Source of the DNA: Providencia rustigianii DSM 4541 | GTDB lineage: Bacteria > Pseudomonadota > Gammaproteobacteria > Enterobacterales > Enterobacteriaceae | Assembly (NCBI RefSeq): GCF_000156395.1 | Contig: NZ_GG703819.1 | Location: forward strand, 714,476 to 778,475 | DNA length: 64,000 nucleotides | Reading direction: 5' to 3' | Shown here: positions 29,470 to 40,899 of the stretch, in pieces | Numbering within the stretch: position 1 is the first letter of the stretch | Layout of the letters: every line of letters starts with the position of its first letter | Notes under the pieces: model-generated | What the model saw: only the letters and a program-made list of their open reading frames with translations | Databases searched by the model: none | What the model was told of the DNA's origin: nothing | Position numbers and translations under genes: made by a program

Positions 29470-29690
29470 ATATATGAAAGCCCCTAGATTTATTTTTATG
29501 CTATCTCTATATTGAGATAGGCAATTTACTTCAAATATTCGCTGACATTTTAATCATACTTCATGGGAAATTACTTTTTATAACATCATTTATTTAAATT
29601 TAATTATTTACCATCAACCCGGAAATAAAAATAATTCGTATTTATATCATGTGATTTAGTTATTATCCTGATGTTAAATGGAATATTTTC

Positions 29691-30449
29691 TCAATAAAAA
29701 GTAGCTTCCGTTATACTGCTTTTTAACAAATTGATATTTTTACCATTTGCATTTATTGTCAATACAAAATCACATTTGTGAGCAATATTCTTCTCATTAT
29801 ACTCACATGTAGAAATAACAAATAGAATTGGTTGCCCTAGCGCTTTAATTTCCATGGTAAGATCAAATGGTTTATTAATATCTTTTCCATATGTGATTAT
29901 GCTTTCAGAAAATACGATATTATCTTTATAGTAAATTATCGAATCCGGAAGTTTAAATTTATTGTAATGATTTTCACTATATTGTGTTCTAGGATTTGCG
30001 ATCTGTGAACCAATGATAATCCCATCGTCATTGTATTGATAAATTAACTCACCATTCGTGTCCACTCTTGAGAGTATCAAACAATTTTTGCCAACAATCA
30101 TTTCAACGGGACCATTGGCATCATTACCCACTAATTTATTGTTAATTTTTTTAAGTGAAAGATGGTTATGGACACTATTCAGGTATTCATCTTTTTTTTG
30201 GTCATAAGTAAAACTATCTACACAGCCATCTCGTCCAATTTTTAGAAATGATTGATAATTAATAGACTTATCTTCATTATAGACTACTGTTTTTAGCTCC
30301 TTGATATTTCCTCTAACCGGATTAAAATCATAGAGTTGAGCCATGTTAAATACTACAGGGTTATACTCTTTTTCTTGAAATGCTATTGCTCGAAAAGAGA
30401 TAAAAAAGGTCATTAACTGTATAGCTAGTAATAAATATGTGTTATTCAT
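29691..30449 (-). CDS. YnfC-like exported protein, copy 2
   Basis: A 252-residue protein with the same length and layout as the copy downstream: signal peptide ending near FRAIAF without a lipobox Cys, MAQLYDFNPVRGNIKEL, GRDGCVDSF, a late CEYNEKNIAHKCDF pair and the end EATFY. The first halves of the two copies are more alike than the second halves. AGAGG lies six bases ahead of the ATG. A 221-base AT-rich spacer separates the copies, so each may have its own promoter. Confidence 0.76.
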   Translation of the reverse strand: MNNTYLLLAIQLMTFFISFRAIAFQEKEYNPVVFNMAQLYDFNPVRGNIKELKTVVYNEDKSINYQSFLKIGRDGCVDSFTYDQKKDEYLNSVHNHLSLKKINNKLVGNDANGPVEMIVGKNCLILSRVDTNGELIYQYNDDGIIIGSQIANPRTQYSENHYNKFKLPDSIIYYKDNIVFSESIITYGKDINKPFDLTMEIKALGQPILFVISTCEYNEKNIAHKCDFVLTINANGKNINLLKSSITEATFY

Positions 30450-30694
30450 TTTATACCTCTAAGACCACCAGAGCGCTGTGCTAAAAATGTATAATTATTT
30501 AATTTATACCACTATTTTTTATAAAATAGTTTCGGTCATTTTAACACCTTTGCAATGAACTTCCATAGAGCGACTCTTTTTATCACACATAACACTAAAA
30601 ATAAGTATAAATGCCTACACATCGAATTTTATTTAAGTATTTATTAGTACATCTTTTTATAATCAGTCCAATAGTGATTGATTTGTTTAGATAC

Positions 30695-30730
30695 AAAAAA
30701 AATAAAAAACCATCCATTTTTAGTGGATGG
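30695..30730 (-). terminator. Strong minus-strand terminator after the 58-residue gene
   Basis: CCATCCA and TGGATGG form a 7-bp stem. On the minus strand it is followed by TTTTTTATTTTTTTT. It supports minus-strand transcription of the small gene at 30765-30941. Confidence 0.85.
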
Positions 30731-30764
30731 CTTGCACACAAAATTAGTTAAAGGTCGACTAGTG

Positions 30765-30941
30765 TTATTTAATGTCCATTTTTTTACTTATTGAGTCATA
30801 CAGCCTTTCAAAAACTGTCGAAAGATCCAATTTATATTCTGCGGATGTATATACCCCAGGAACGGACGCAATATGCTGTTTCATAATTTCTCCTGAAATT
30901 TCTGCCGCTTTAGCTTTTGCTTCTATCACTGTCATTGCCAT
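30765..30941 (-). CDS. 58-residue small protein of unknown function
   Basis: A frame of 58 codons with ATG 30941 placed five bases after AAGGGG, a strong ribosome site, and with a strong terminator 34 bases after its stop. The protein begins MAMTVIEAKAKAAEISGE and ends SISKKMDIK: soluble, charged, likely two helices separated by a SVPGVYTS turn, no Cys and no signal. I do not recognise the family. A 67-codon frame on the opposite strand lacks comparable signals and is a shadow. It lies upstream of the YnfC-like pair but is separated from it by the terminator. Confidence 0.65.
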   Translation of the reverse strand: MAMTVIEAKAKAAEISGEIMKQHIASVPGVYTSAEYKLDLSTVFERLYDSISKKMDIK

Positions 30942-31217
30942 GCTATCCCCTTATGGATTCATCATTTTATCTTAATAAATATAGAGGAATATTCGATATA
31001 CCGGTTGGGCTGAAGAGGTACAAAAAAAATCAGACATGTATCGCATAATATTGATAAGAGAGCTTATAGCGCATACTCTCGCTTGGTGCAGAATAAAAAC
31101 AAACTCATTGACTAAATTTAAAACGGAAAATTCCATAATCAATTTTTTTGGATCTCATAATCCTTCCCATTTGATATAAAATTAGCCATCTCAATTACGA
31201 TAACTTAACTTTAGATA

Positions 31218-31853
31218 CTATCTAGCATATCCATATAAATTAATCTTACCCGATAAATATTCACCTAGGTAAATTTCACTGATTTTATTAAATCCTTGTT
31301 CCGCGACTTTTGCTTCCAACCACTCTCTATCTTTATTAATAATTTCAAGCAAGTCATCATTAGCTAATCCATCCACAATGATGGGATAACGAATATTTTC
31401 ATCACCATTTTGAATAATCGTCAACTGTCCATTTTGTTCAAGGACTACGCGTTTTAACTGCTCAACTTCATAGATACCATTAGCTCTGAGTTTGAACATT
31501 AAGTCATTTGCAGAAACACCATTTCTTAAACATTCTTTAACATCAACGCTGCCATTATGTACTAAGGTAATAGGCTTTCCATCTATGATTTGTTTAATTA
31601 ATCGATTGTTTTCTTTTGAGAATTTAAGAACAAATACAAGTAAAGTCCAGATAATCAACACTAGGACAAATTGCAGCACCGTAATTGACTCATTATAAAT
31701 TACACCGCCAATGATCCCACCTAAAACGTAGTTTTGAACCTGATCCATTGCAGAGGATGGGGCAAGGTTCCCTTTTCCCATAAGATTTATCTGCACAATT
31801 AAACACAATATTCCCAGACCCAATTTTATAACTATAGGCATATATATAATCAT
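31218..31853 (-). CDS. DUF421 membrane protein (YetF/YdfS type)
   Basis: A 211-residue protein with two or three N-terminal helices and a cytosolic DUF421 domain: QVQNYVLGGIIGGVIYN in the membrane part, then GKPITLVHNGSVDVKECLRNG and the LMFKLRANGIYEVEQLKRVVLEQNG motif typical of the family. Its start lies eight bases after the DUF3290 stop, with GAGGA ahead, so the two are one operon. DUF3290-DUF421 pairs are familiar from Firmicutes; function is unknown. Confidence 0.8.
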   Translation of the reverse strand: MIIYMPIVIKLGLGILCLIVQINLMGKGNLAPSSAMDQVQNYVLGGIIGGVIYNESITVLQFVLVLIIWTLLVFVLKFSKENNRLIKQIIDGKPITLVHNGSVDVKECLRNGVSANDLMFKLRANGIYEVEQLKRVVLEQNGQLTIIQNGDENIRYPIIVDGLANDDLLEIINKDREWLEAKVAEQGFNKISEIYLGEYLSGKINLYGYAR

Positions 31854-31861
31854 TTACTTCC

Positions 31862-32308
31862 TCACTTTTTTATAATAATGGTGTCTGGGTTTGTTAATTT
31901 AGCTTCTACTAAGCTATATGTATTTTGATCCGGACTCAAACTCACACGATAATAAATATTATTGACTTTTATAATCACACCATCCGAGAGTTGTATTGAG
32001 CTTGAAAAAATAGAGTTTACATCTACATCTTTTTCTTTTGATAATAGTTTTACAAAATTAACCATTCGGGATGATTGTGAGTGTATATTTTGACTATTTG
32101 TATAATCTGAATACTGAACGCCGGAAATGAACAGCAGAAATAAGAAGGCCATAATAGTTAAATCCCGATATTTTGTCTGTAATCGGTGACGCATATATAG
32201 GCTAAAAACAACGATTAAAACAAACAATGTACTGAATATAATAATATATTTAAGATAGTCATTTAAATTAGACTGCTCTTGTAGATAATTTATCCCATAA
32301 AATATCAT
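31862..32308 (-). CDS. DUF3290 membrane protein
   Basis: A 148-residue protein with two helices (about residues 20-40 and 50-66) and a C-terminal extracytoplasmic domain. The pattern MIFYGINYLQEQSNLNDYLKY, then KYRDLTIMAFLFLLFISGVQYSDY, matches the DUF3290 family, which regularly precedes a DUF421 gene as it does here. Composition is AT-rich and Lys/Asn/Ser-rich, like low-GC Gram-positive proteins. Possible acquisition from Firmicutes is inference. Confidence 0.72.
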   Translation of the reverse strand: MIFYGINYLQEQSNLNDYLKYIIIFSTLFVLIVVFSLYMRHRLQTKYRDLTIMAFLFLLFISGVQYSDYTNSQNIHSQSSRMVNFVKLLSKEKDVDVNSIFSSSIQLSDGVIIKVNNIYYRVSLSPDQNTYSLVEAKLTNPDTIIIKK

Positions 32309-32471
32309 ATAGACACCATTCCTGCTTATTTAAGATTTTCTGTTTCTTTAGTTATAATAAATCTATTCTTCGACATTGTTCTAGGCTTATTGTTGCTTTT
32401 TTAATTACGGTCGCGATATAGGCATAATTTTGATAAATTATTGCGATCTAGATAGCCTGTTTTTTGAACAG

Positions 32472-32505
32472 TTTTTTGGGGAAGAGTTTTGGTGGGGTTT
32501 TGGGG
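32472..32505 (+). other. G/T-rich tract with three GGGG runs
   Basis: GGGG runs at 32478, 32494 and 32502 with a GG at 32491 stand out in an AT-rich spacer. The set is an imperfect G-quadruplex candidate on the plus strand. It lies just beyond the icd terminator. Confidence 0.3.
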
Positions 32506-32520
32506 AAGATTATAATTGAA

Positions 32521-32553
32521 CAAAAAACAAACGGGAACTATTAAGTTCCCGTT
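32521..32553 (-). terminator. Terminator of icd
   Basis: AACGGGAACT and AGTTCCCGTT form a 10-bp stem with a 4-base loop, then TGTTTTTTG on the minus strand. Confidence 0.88.
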
Positions 32554-32575
32554 ATTAATTACACTACGTAATAAA

Positions 32576-33829
32576 TTACATGTGTTTAATGATTGCGTCG
32601 CCGAATTCGCTACATTTCAGTAATTTAGCGCCTTCTAATTGACGTTCGAAATCGTAAGTTACAGTCTTAGCCGCGATTGCGCCTTCCATACCTTTAACGA
32701 TTAAGTCAGCCGCTTCGACCCAACCCATATGGCGCAGCATCATTTCTGCGGACAGAATGATTGAACCTGGGTTTACTTTATCTTGGCCTGCATACTTAGG
32801 CGCAGTACCATGAGTTGCTTCAAATAAAGCACACTCGGAACCAATGTTTGCACCCGGAGCAATACCGATACCGCCAACTTGTGCCGCTAATGCATCAGAA
32901 ATATAATCACCGTTCAGGTTCATACATGCGATAACATCATACTCTGCAGGACGCAGCAGGATCTGTTGTAAGAAGGCATCTGCGATGACGTCTTTTACAA
33001 TAATATCTTTGCCAGTTTTAGGGTTTTTAATCTTAACCCATGGACCGCCATCAATTAACTCACCGCCAAATTCTTCTTGTGCTAATTGGTAACCCCAATC
33101 TTTAAATGCACCTTCAGTGAATTTCATAATGTTGCCTTTATGAACTAAGGTCACTGAATCACGATTATTATCGATTGCGTACTCAATTGCTGCACGAACT
33201 AAACGCTTAGTTCCTTCTTCAGAACACGGCTTAATACCGATTCCGCAATCTTGTGGGAAACGGATCTTAGTTACGCCCATTTCGTCTTGCAGAAATTTGA
33301 TGACTTTATCTGCTTCTTTACTACCTGCTTTCCACTCAATACCAGCATAAATATCTTCAGAGTTTTCACGGAAAATAATCATGTCCGTTAACTCAGGCTG
33401 TTTTACTGGGCTTGGTGTGCCTTTGTAGTAACGAACAGGACGTAGGCAGATATAGAGGTCGAGTTGCTGACGAAGTGCAACGTTCAGAGAGCGAATGCCG
33501 CCACCTACAGGGGTAGTCAGAGGACCTTTAATTGAAACGCGATAGTCACGGATTAAATCGAGGGTTTCTTGCGGTAACCAAACATCTTTGCCGTACAACT
33601 GAGTAGATTTTTCACCGGTGTAAATTTCCATCCACGAAATTTTGCGCTCACCGTTGTAGGCTTTTTTGACTGCAGCATCAACAACTTTTAACATTGCAGG
33701 AGTGACATCAACACCAATACCGTCACCTTCAATAAAAGGGATGATTGGGTTGTTCGGAACGTGTAATTTGCCTTTTGAATCAATGGTAATTTTAGCGCCT
33801 TCTGCCGGAACTACTACTTTGCTTTCCAT
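32576..33829 (-). CDS. icd: Isocitrate dehydrogenase (NADP+)
   Basis: A 417-residue enzyme nearly identical to E. coli Icd. It converts isocitrate to 2-oxoglutarate in the TCA cycle. The phosphorylation site for AceK is present in [12 protein letters not shown], and the metal/substrate motif [17 protein letters not shown] is intact. The start is ATG 33829 ([11 protein letters not shown]), three bases after AGGAGAGG; the upstream in-frame codons are not needed. It is divergent from rluE across a 314-base AT-rich spacer, as in E. coli. Confidence 0.97.
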   Translation of the reverse strand: MESKVVVPAEGAKITIDSKGKLHVPNNPIIPFIEGDGIGVDVTPAMLKVVDAAVKKAYNGERKISWMEIYTGEKSTQLYGKDVWLPQETLDLIRDYRVSIKGPLTTPVGGGIRSLNVALRQQLDLYICLRPVRYYKGTPSPVKQPELTDMIIFRENSEDIYAGIEWKAGSKEADKVIKFLQDEMGVTKIRFPQDCGIGIKPCSEEGTKRLVRAAIEYAIDNNRDSVTLVHKGNIMKFTEGAFKDWGYQLAQEEFGGELIDGGPWVKIKNPKTGKDIIVKDVIADAFLQQILLRPAEYDVIACMNLNGDYISDALAAQVGGIGIAPGANIGSECALFEATHGTAPKYAGQDKVNPGSIILSAEMMLRHMGWVEAADLIVKGMEGAIAAKTVTYDFERQLEGAKLLKCSEFGDAIIKHM

Positions 33830-34143
33830 TAACCTCTCCTTCACTTGCGTATTTTACTTGTTAATTTTTTGTAAGAGACATGTCAATACTACTTGAATCT
33901 ACATCGATCGCCAAATAGAGTTTCACATTAACAAAATATTTGACATGAAAAATATATTGCGCTCACACTATTCGAATCAGTTAATTATTTATCCCATTAT
34001 TTTAAAAGGGAAAATCCGTATAAAACGTTTATATGCTTTTAATGGTTTTAATTAATATCCCGCCCTATCAAGGATAAGAGTTAAAGGGTAACCAAAACTC
34101 CGCTACAATAACCAATAATTTATATTCAACCTATTTTATTATT
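33830..34143. other. Divergent spacer between icd and rluE
   Basis: 314 AT-rich bases holding the two divergent promoters. I cannot assign a specific operator such as ArcA or Cra with confidence. No reading frame is supported. Confidence 0.45.
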
Positions 34144-34815
34144 ATGTCCAAACCAACGAATCGAATATCATCATCTCCACGTCGAACTGAAAATGCGCCT
34201 AAAACCCGCTTAAAGAATAATCATCGACTAAATAAAAATACCACTATTACCGCCTCAAAGCCGTCAACACCTCGTAAGGTTATTATTTTTAATAAACCTT
34301 TTGATGTACTCCCTCAATTTACCGATGAACAAGGGCGAGAAACATTAAAAAATTATATTCCAATTAGCGATGTTTATGCAGCTGGGCGTCTCGACCGCGA
34401 TAGCGAGGGATTATTGGTATTAACCAATGATGGGAAACTGCAAGCACGATTAACCCAGCCTCAGAAGAAAACGGGGAAAATATACTATGCTCAAGTAGAG
34501 GGTATTCCCGATGAAATTGCATTAGCTAATTTTCGCCGAGGACTTGTGCTCAATGATGGCCCAACCCTCCCCGCAGAAATCGAATTAGTTGAAGAGCCAG
34601 ATTGGTTATGGGAAAGAATTCCGCCTATTCGAGAGCGTAAAAACATTCCAACAAGTTGGCTAAAAATCACGCTTTTTGAAGGAAGAAATCGGCAAGTTCG
34701 CCGAATGACAGCTAATATTGGTTTTCCGACACTAAGATTGATCCGTTATTCCACGGGTGAATTTAGTTTGGATAACTTATCCCCTGGTGAATGGAAGGAG
34801 GTCACTGTTGTTTAA
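34144..34815 (+). CDS. rluE: RluE, 23S rRNA pseudouridine synthase
   Basis: A 223-residue RsuA-family synthase that makes pseudouridine 2457 in 23S rRNA. The catalytic motif [19 protein letters not shown] has the nucleophilic Asp. A basic N-terminal tail of about 40 residues precedes the catalytic domain, and no S4 domain is present, as expected for RluE. It overlaps nudJ by eight bases. Confidence 0.93.
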   Translation: MSKPTNRISSSPRRTENAPKTRLKNNHRLNKNTTITASKPSTPRKVIIFNKPFDVLPQFTDEQGRETLKNYIPISDVYAAGRLDRDSEGLLVLTNDGKLQARLTQPQKKTGKIYYAQVEGIPDEIALANFRRGLVLNDGPTLPAEIELVEEPDWLWERIPPIRERKNIPTSWLKITLFEGRNRQVRRMTANIGFPTLRLIRYSTGEFSLDNLSPGEWKEVTVV

Positions 34816-35257
34816 GCCTAATGTTACTGTTGCCACTATAGTTCACGCTCAAGATAAGTTTTTAGTGGTTGAGGAGTGGGTCAATAATAAACCAACATGG
34901 AATCAACCCGCTGGGCATTTGGAAGCCAATGAGTCTTTACTACAAGCCGCCCAGCGAGAACTCTTTGAAGAAACGGGTATCCAAGGTACACCACAAAAGC
35001 TCATTAAAGTTCATCAGTGGATTGCCCCCGATAGCACCCAGTTTATTCGATTTTTGTTTTCCCTTGAACTAGATGCACCATGCGAAACAAGTCCCCATGA
35101 CAGTGATATTAGCGCCTGCCACTGGGTTACCGCAGAAGATATTTTATCTAGCCCCTGTCTACGATCTCCATTAGTTGCACAGAGCATCCGCTGTTTTCAA
35201 GAAGGAATATCTTATCCTTTAGATATTTTGACCGCATTCGGTCATCATTACGACTAA
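34808..35257 (+). CDS. nudJ: NudJ, Nudix phosphatase
   Basis: A 149-residue Nudix hydrolase with the full box G-x5-E-x7-REL-x-EE-x-G in [11 protein letters not shown] followed by [13 protein letters not shown]. coli NudJ hydrolyses nucleoside tri- and diphosphates and HMP-PP. The start is TTG 34808, six bases after AAGGAGG, giving the N-terminus [13 protein letters not shown] that matches E. coli. Starting farther upstream would run far into rluE. The eight-base overlap with rluE and the strong ribosome site suggest coupled translation. Confidence 0.92.
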   Translation: MFKPNVTVATIVHAQDKFLVVEEWVNNKPTWNQPAGHLEANESLLQAAQRELFEETGIQGTPQKLIKVHQWIAPDSTQFIRFLFSLELDAPCETSPHDSDISACHWVTAEDILSSPCLRSPLVAQSIRCFQEGISYPLDILTAFGHHYD

Positions 35258-35340
35258 CATAATTCGCCCTAACTCTGGTGCAACAAGGGTGCAACGTGCT
35301 AAAGTATGGGGCTTGATTTTTCCGTAGTGAGACTATTTTC

Positions 35341-36462
35341 ATGTCAGATAACAGTACCAAATCAGATAACAGCCAAATTAAGGTCATCGTCGGTATGTCC
35401 GGTGGTGTTGATTCATCCGTTTCCGCCTATTTACTCCAGCAGCAAGGGTATCAGGTAGTTGGTCTGTTTATGAAAAACTGGGAAGAGGATGACGATGAAG
35501 AGTATTGCTCTGCGGCAACTGACCTTGCTGATGCCCAAGCTGTCTGTGACAAGCTGGGTATTGAGTTACGCACCATCAATTTCGCAGCCGAATATTGGGA
35601 CAATGTCTTCGAACATTTTTTAGAAGAATACAAAGCGGGACGCACCCCAAACCCAGATATTTTGTGCAACAAAGAAATTAAATTTAAAGCTTTCTTAGAG
35701 TTTGCTGCGGAAGATCTCGGAGCAGACTATATCGCGACAGGCCACTATGTTCGCCGCCGTGACGTCAATGGTAAAAGCCAACTATTACGCGGCCTCGACA
35801 ATAATAAAGACCAAAGTTACTTTCTCTATACCCTCAGCCATGAACAGATTGCCAAAAGCCTGTTCCCTGTGGGTGAACTAGAAAAGCCAGAGGTACGTCG
35901 TATTGCCGAAGAGATCGGCTTAGTGACTGCGAAGAAAAAAGATTCTACTGGTATCTGTTTCATTGGTGAGCGCAAATTCCGTGATTTCTTAGGGCGCTAC
36001 CTCCCTGCTCAACCGGGTCCAATTGTCACTGTAGATGGCGAAACCATCGGCCAACATGAAGGATTGATGTACCATACGTTAGGTCAACGTAAAGGTCTGG
36101 GGATCGGTGGTACTAAAGAAGGTTCAGAAGAACCTTGGTACGTAGTAGACAAAGATGTTGAGAAAAATCAATTAATTGTCGCTCAAGGCCATGAACATCC
36201 TCGATTAATGTCTGTTGGCCTGATTGCTCAACAATTAGATTGGGTAGATAGACAAGTTCTCACTGAGCCATTACGCTGCGTAGTGAAAACCCGTTATCGT
36301 CAAGCGGATATACCTTGTACTATAACGCCATTAAGTGCCGATAAAATTCAAGTTACTTTTGATTACCCAGTTGCTGCTGTTACTCCAGGGCAATCTGCGG
36401 TATTTTATATTGATGAAGTCTGCCTCGGTGGCGGCGTTATTGAAGCCCGTATTCAGGAGTAA
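35341..36462 (+). CDS. mnmA: MnmA, tRNA 2-thiouridylase
   Basis: A 373-residue enzyme that puts sulfur at position 2 of U34 in tRNA for Lys, Glu and Gln. The ATP-binding PP-loop is SGGVDSS at residues 20-26. The two catalytic Cys residues are Cys109 in [12 protein letters not shown] and Cys206 in [12 protein letters not shown]. It is followed two bases later by hflD, as in E. coli (mnmA-hflD-purB). Confidence 0.96.
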   Translation: MSDNSTKSDNSQIKVIVGMSGGVDSSVSAYLLQQQGYQVVGLFMKNWEEDDDEEYCSAATDLADAQAVCDKLGIELRTINFAAEYWDNVFEHFLEEYKAGRTPNPDILCNKEIKFKAFLEFAAEDLGADYIATGHYVRRRDVNGKSQLLRGLDNNKDQSYFLYTLSHEQIAKSLFPVGELEKPEVRRIAEEIGLVTAKKKDSTGICFIGERKFRDFLGRYLPAQPGPIVTVDGETIGQHEGLMYHTLGQRKGLGIGGTKEGSEEPWYVVDKDVEKNQLIVAQGHEHPRLMSVGLIAQQLDWVDRQVLTEPLRCVVKTRYRQADIPCTITPLSADKIQVTFDYPVAAVTPGQSAVFYIDEVCLGGGVIEARIQE

Positions 36463-36464
36463 GT

Positions 36465-38479
<2,015 letters not shown>

Positions 38480-38493
38480 TTAATATTCTTTGA

Positions 38494-38524
38494 ATAGGTG
38501 GCCAGTAGGTCACCTATTTTTCTA
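38494..38524 (+). terminator. Terminator of purB
   Basis: ATAGGTGGCC pairs with GGTCACCTAT (one G-U pair), followed by TTTTTC. Confidence 0.85.
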
Positions 38525-38571
38525 TCGAATGATTAGGCAATCACTTTTCGGAAAAGACTATTTTTCAGATT

Positions 38572-38588
38572 TGTTTTACTTATATTTA
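38572..38588 (+). promoter_or_regulatory. Putative PhoP box upstream of phoP
   Basis: TGTTTT-N5-TATTTA has two half-sites 11 bases apart, each one base from the PhoP consensus TGTTTA. In relatives phoPQ is autoregulated through such a box. A fitting -10 is not clear; the best -10 (TATAAT at 38638-38643) lies farther downstream. Confidence 0.45.
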
Positions 38589-38637
38589 GTTAAGATCTTG
38601 TTCCTTATCCCATCTCTTTCTACCATGTCAATTATAC

Positions 38638-38643
38638 TATAAT
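38638..38643 (+). promoter_or_regulatory. -10 element before phoP
   Basis: A perfect TATAAT 33 bases before the phoP ATG, with only a weak -35 upstream. Probably the start of the constitutive phoPQ transcript. Confidence 0.45.
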
Positions 38644-38676
38644 CATTTGCATGCTTTCTTTCTATGAGGTTCTCAG

Positions 38677-39351
38677 ATGCGCATTCTTATCGTTGAAGAT
38701 AATGCCCTACTTCGCCACCACTTAACGGTTCAATTAAAAGACCTAAGCCATCAAGTGGATTCCGCTGAAGATGCTAAAGAAGCTGACTATTTTCTCAATG
38801 AAAGTCATCCTGACATTGCCGTCGTTGACTTAGGTTTACCTGATGAAGATGGTTTATCTATGATCAAACGCTGGCGCAGCAATCATGTCACTATTCCAAT
38901 CTTAGTCTTAACTGCGCGTGAAAGTTGGCAAGAAAAAGTTCAAGCGTTAAACAGTGGCGCGGATGACTATGTGACCAAGCCGTTCCAACTTGAAGAGTTA
39001 GTAGCGCGGATGCAGGCATTAATGCGTAGAAATAGCGGATTAGCATCCCAAGTTCTTGAATTAGAAAATTTTGTTATTGATTTATCCCGTAAAGAATTCA
39101 CTGTCAATGGTGAATCAGTAAAACTTACCGCCTTTGAATACACCATTATTGAAACACTGCTACGTAACAACGGTAAAGTCGTCAGCAAGGATTCATTAAT
39201 GCGCCAACTGTATCCAGATGCTGAACTCAGAGAAAGTCACACTATTGACGTATTAATGGGGCGCCTACGTAAAAAAATCCAGCAATTCCATGAACAAGAA
39301 GTGATCGTGACGGTTCGTGGACAAGGCTACCGTTTCGATGTGAATAACTAA
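38677..39351 (+). CDS. phoP: PhoP, response regulator
   Basis: A 224-residue OmpR-family regulator. The receiver has the phospho-acceptor Asp51 in [11 protein letters not shown] and the conserved Lys in VTKPF; the winged-helix domain ends VRGQGYRF. In enteric bacteria PhoP responds to low magnesium, acid and antimicrobial peptides, and controls lipid A modification genes such as pagP (present in this window). The stop is one base before the phoQ start. Confidence 0.96.
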   Translation: MRILIVEDNALLRHHLTVQLKDLSHQVDSAEDAKEADYFLNESHPDIAVVDLGLPDEDGLSMIKRWRSNHVTIPILVLTARESWQEKVQALNSGADDYVTKPFQLEELVARMQALMRRNSGLASQVLELENFVIDLSRKEFTVNGESVKLTAFEYTIIETLLRNNGKVVSKDSLMRQLYPDAELRESHTIDVLMGRLRKKIQQFHEQEVIVTVRGQGYRFDVNN

Positions 39352-39352
39352 T

Positions 39353-40810
39353 ATGCGATTGAGTAAATTTAGGTTTAAGCCTCTGTCTCTACAGGCACGT
39401 TTCATTTGTGCAACGTCAGCCGTGATCCTTGCCCTCACCTTATCCTATGGCATCGTCGCAGTGGTTGGTTATTTAGTGAGTTTTGACCGAACCACATACA
39501 CCGTAATGCGTAGCCAGAGCAACCTAATTTACAGCCTTGTTCAATGGCAAGATGGTAAAATTGATATTCGTGTTCCTCCGAATGTCACATTAAATAACCC
39601 CTCGTTGATCATCATTTATGATAAAAATGGTCAGGCATTATGGCGCCAACGAGAAGTCCCAGGCGTTGAACGGTTAATCCAACTCGATTGGTTAAAAAAG
39701 AATGGGTTATATGAAATTGATACGGATATCGATGAGACACGTCAATTACTGAATAATAATCCCGACTACAGTAATCGACTTAATGATATTGATAATGTCG
39801 ATGAACCGTTAACTCACTCAGTATCGGTTAACCAATATCTAGCGACGGAAAATCTTCCCCAATTAACCATCGTCGTCGTTGATACGCTTCCTCAAGACTT
39901 ACAAAATACCGGTGTTGTCTGGGATTGGTTTGGTTATGTGCTACTCGCAAACTTAATTCTGGTATTGCCGCTATTATGGCTTGCCGCTTATTGGAGTGTT
40001 CGCCCAATTAAGTCGCTAATTTCGCAAATTAGTAGTCTTGAAAAAGGTGAGCGAGAAACTCTTGATGAAAACCCACCAGCAGAATTGCGCGGATTAGTTC
40101 GTAACCTCAATATTTTGCTCAGTAATGAACGCAAACGCTACAGTAAATATCGTACGACCTTATCTGATCTCACCCACAGTTTAAAAACGCCATTGGCGGT
40201 ATTACAATCCACACTAAGATTGCTACGCTCCGGTAAACAAATGACGGTCGAGCAAGCAGAACCCATTATGTTAGAACAAATTGGCAGAATTTCTCAGCAG
40301 GTTGGTTACTATTTACACCGCGCATCCAACCAAGGGGACGACAATCTCATGTTACGTGAAATTGCGTCTGTCCCCTCAATTTTAGACAGTCTTTCTAGCG
40401 CGTTACATAAAGTGTATTTGCATAAGGGCGTGTCTATCACTGTGGATATTTCTCCTGAAACCACTTGGCTGGGACAGCCGAATGACTTTATGGAAGTAAT
40501 GGGAAATATAATGGAAAATGCCTGTAAATATTGCCTTGAGTTTGTCGAAGTCACCGCCATTTCTGGGCATGATAGTCTGACTATTATTGTGGATGATGAT
40601 GGTCCCGGAGTGCCTGAAAGTAAGCGAAGTTTAATTTTCGTTCGTGGCCAACGAGCTGATACTCTCCGTCCAGGTCAAGGCTTAGGATTATCAATCGCAG
40701 TCGATATTATCGATCAGTATGACGGCGAAATTACAATTTCGGATAGTCCATTAGGGGGCGCACGTGTCGCCGTCACGTTTAGACAACAAGTGGTAATTGA
40801 AGATAGTTAA
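39353..40810 (+). CDS. phoQ: PhoQ, sensor histidine kinase
   Basis: A 485-residue sensor. Helix 1 is near residues 20-43, then a periplasmic sensor domain (about 44-190), helix 2 (about 192-213), HAMP, the phospho-accepting His275 in LTHSLKTPL, and an ATPase domain with ENACKYCLEF and DDGPGVP. In E. coli the domain has an acidic patch EDDDDAE that faces the membrane and binds divalent cations. Here the matching place (144-151) reads NDIDNVDE just before PLTHSVSVN, so the patch is less charged. Gene order and one-base spacing to phoP match relatives. Confidence 0.95.
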   Translation: MRLSKFRFKPLSLQARFICATSAVILALTLSYGIVAVVGYLVSFDRTTYTVMRSQSNLIYSLVQWQDGKIDIRVPPNVTLNNPSLIIIYDKNGQALWRQREVPGVERLIQLDWLKKNGLYEIDTDIDETRQLLNNNPDYSNRLNDIDNVDEPLTHSVSVNQYLATENLPQLTIVVVDTLPQDLQNTGVVWDWFGYVLLANLILVLPLLWLAAYWSVRPIKSLISQISSLEKGERETLDENPPAELRGLVRNLNILLSNERKRYSKYRTTLSDLTHSLKTPLAVLQSTLRLLRSGKQMTVEQAEPIMLEQIGRISQQVGYYLHRASNQGDDNLMLREIASVPSILDSLSSALHKVYLHKGVSITVDISPETTWLGQPNDFMEVMGNIMENACKYCLEFVEVTAISGHDSLTIIVDDDGPGVPESKRSLIFVRGQRADTLRPGQGLGLSIAVDIIDQYDGEITISDSPLGGARVAVTFRQQVVIEDS

Positions 40811-40899
40811 TCTGTGAAGTGGCGCCCTATAAACCCTGTCTTACAATCCATTTCCGGTATACTATTTAGGAAGATTTGTAATAACTAGGGAACAATAAG

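Noticed and set aside
30772-30975. 67-codon plus-strand frame
   Set aside because: The minus strand has the better gene here (58 codons, strong ribosome site and terminator).
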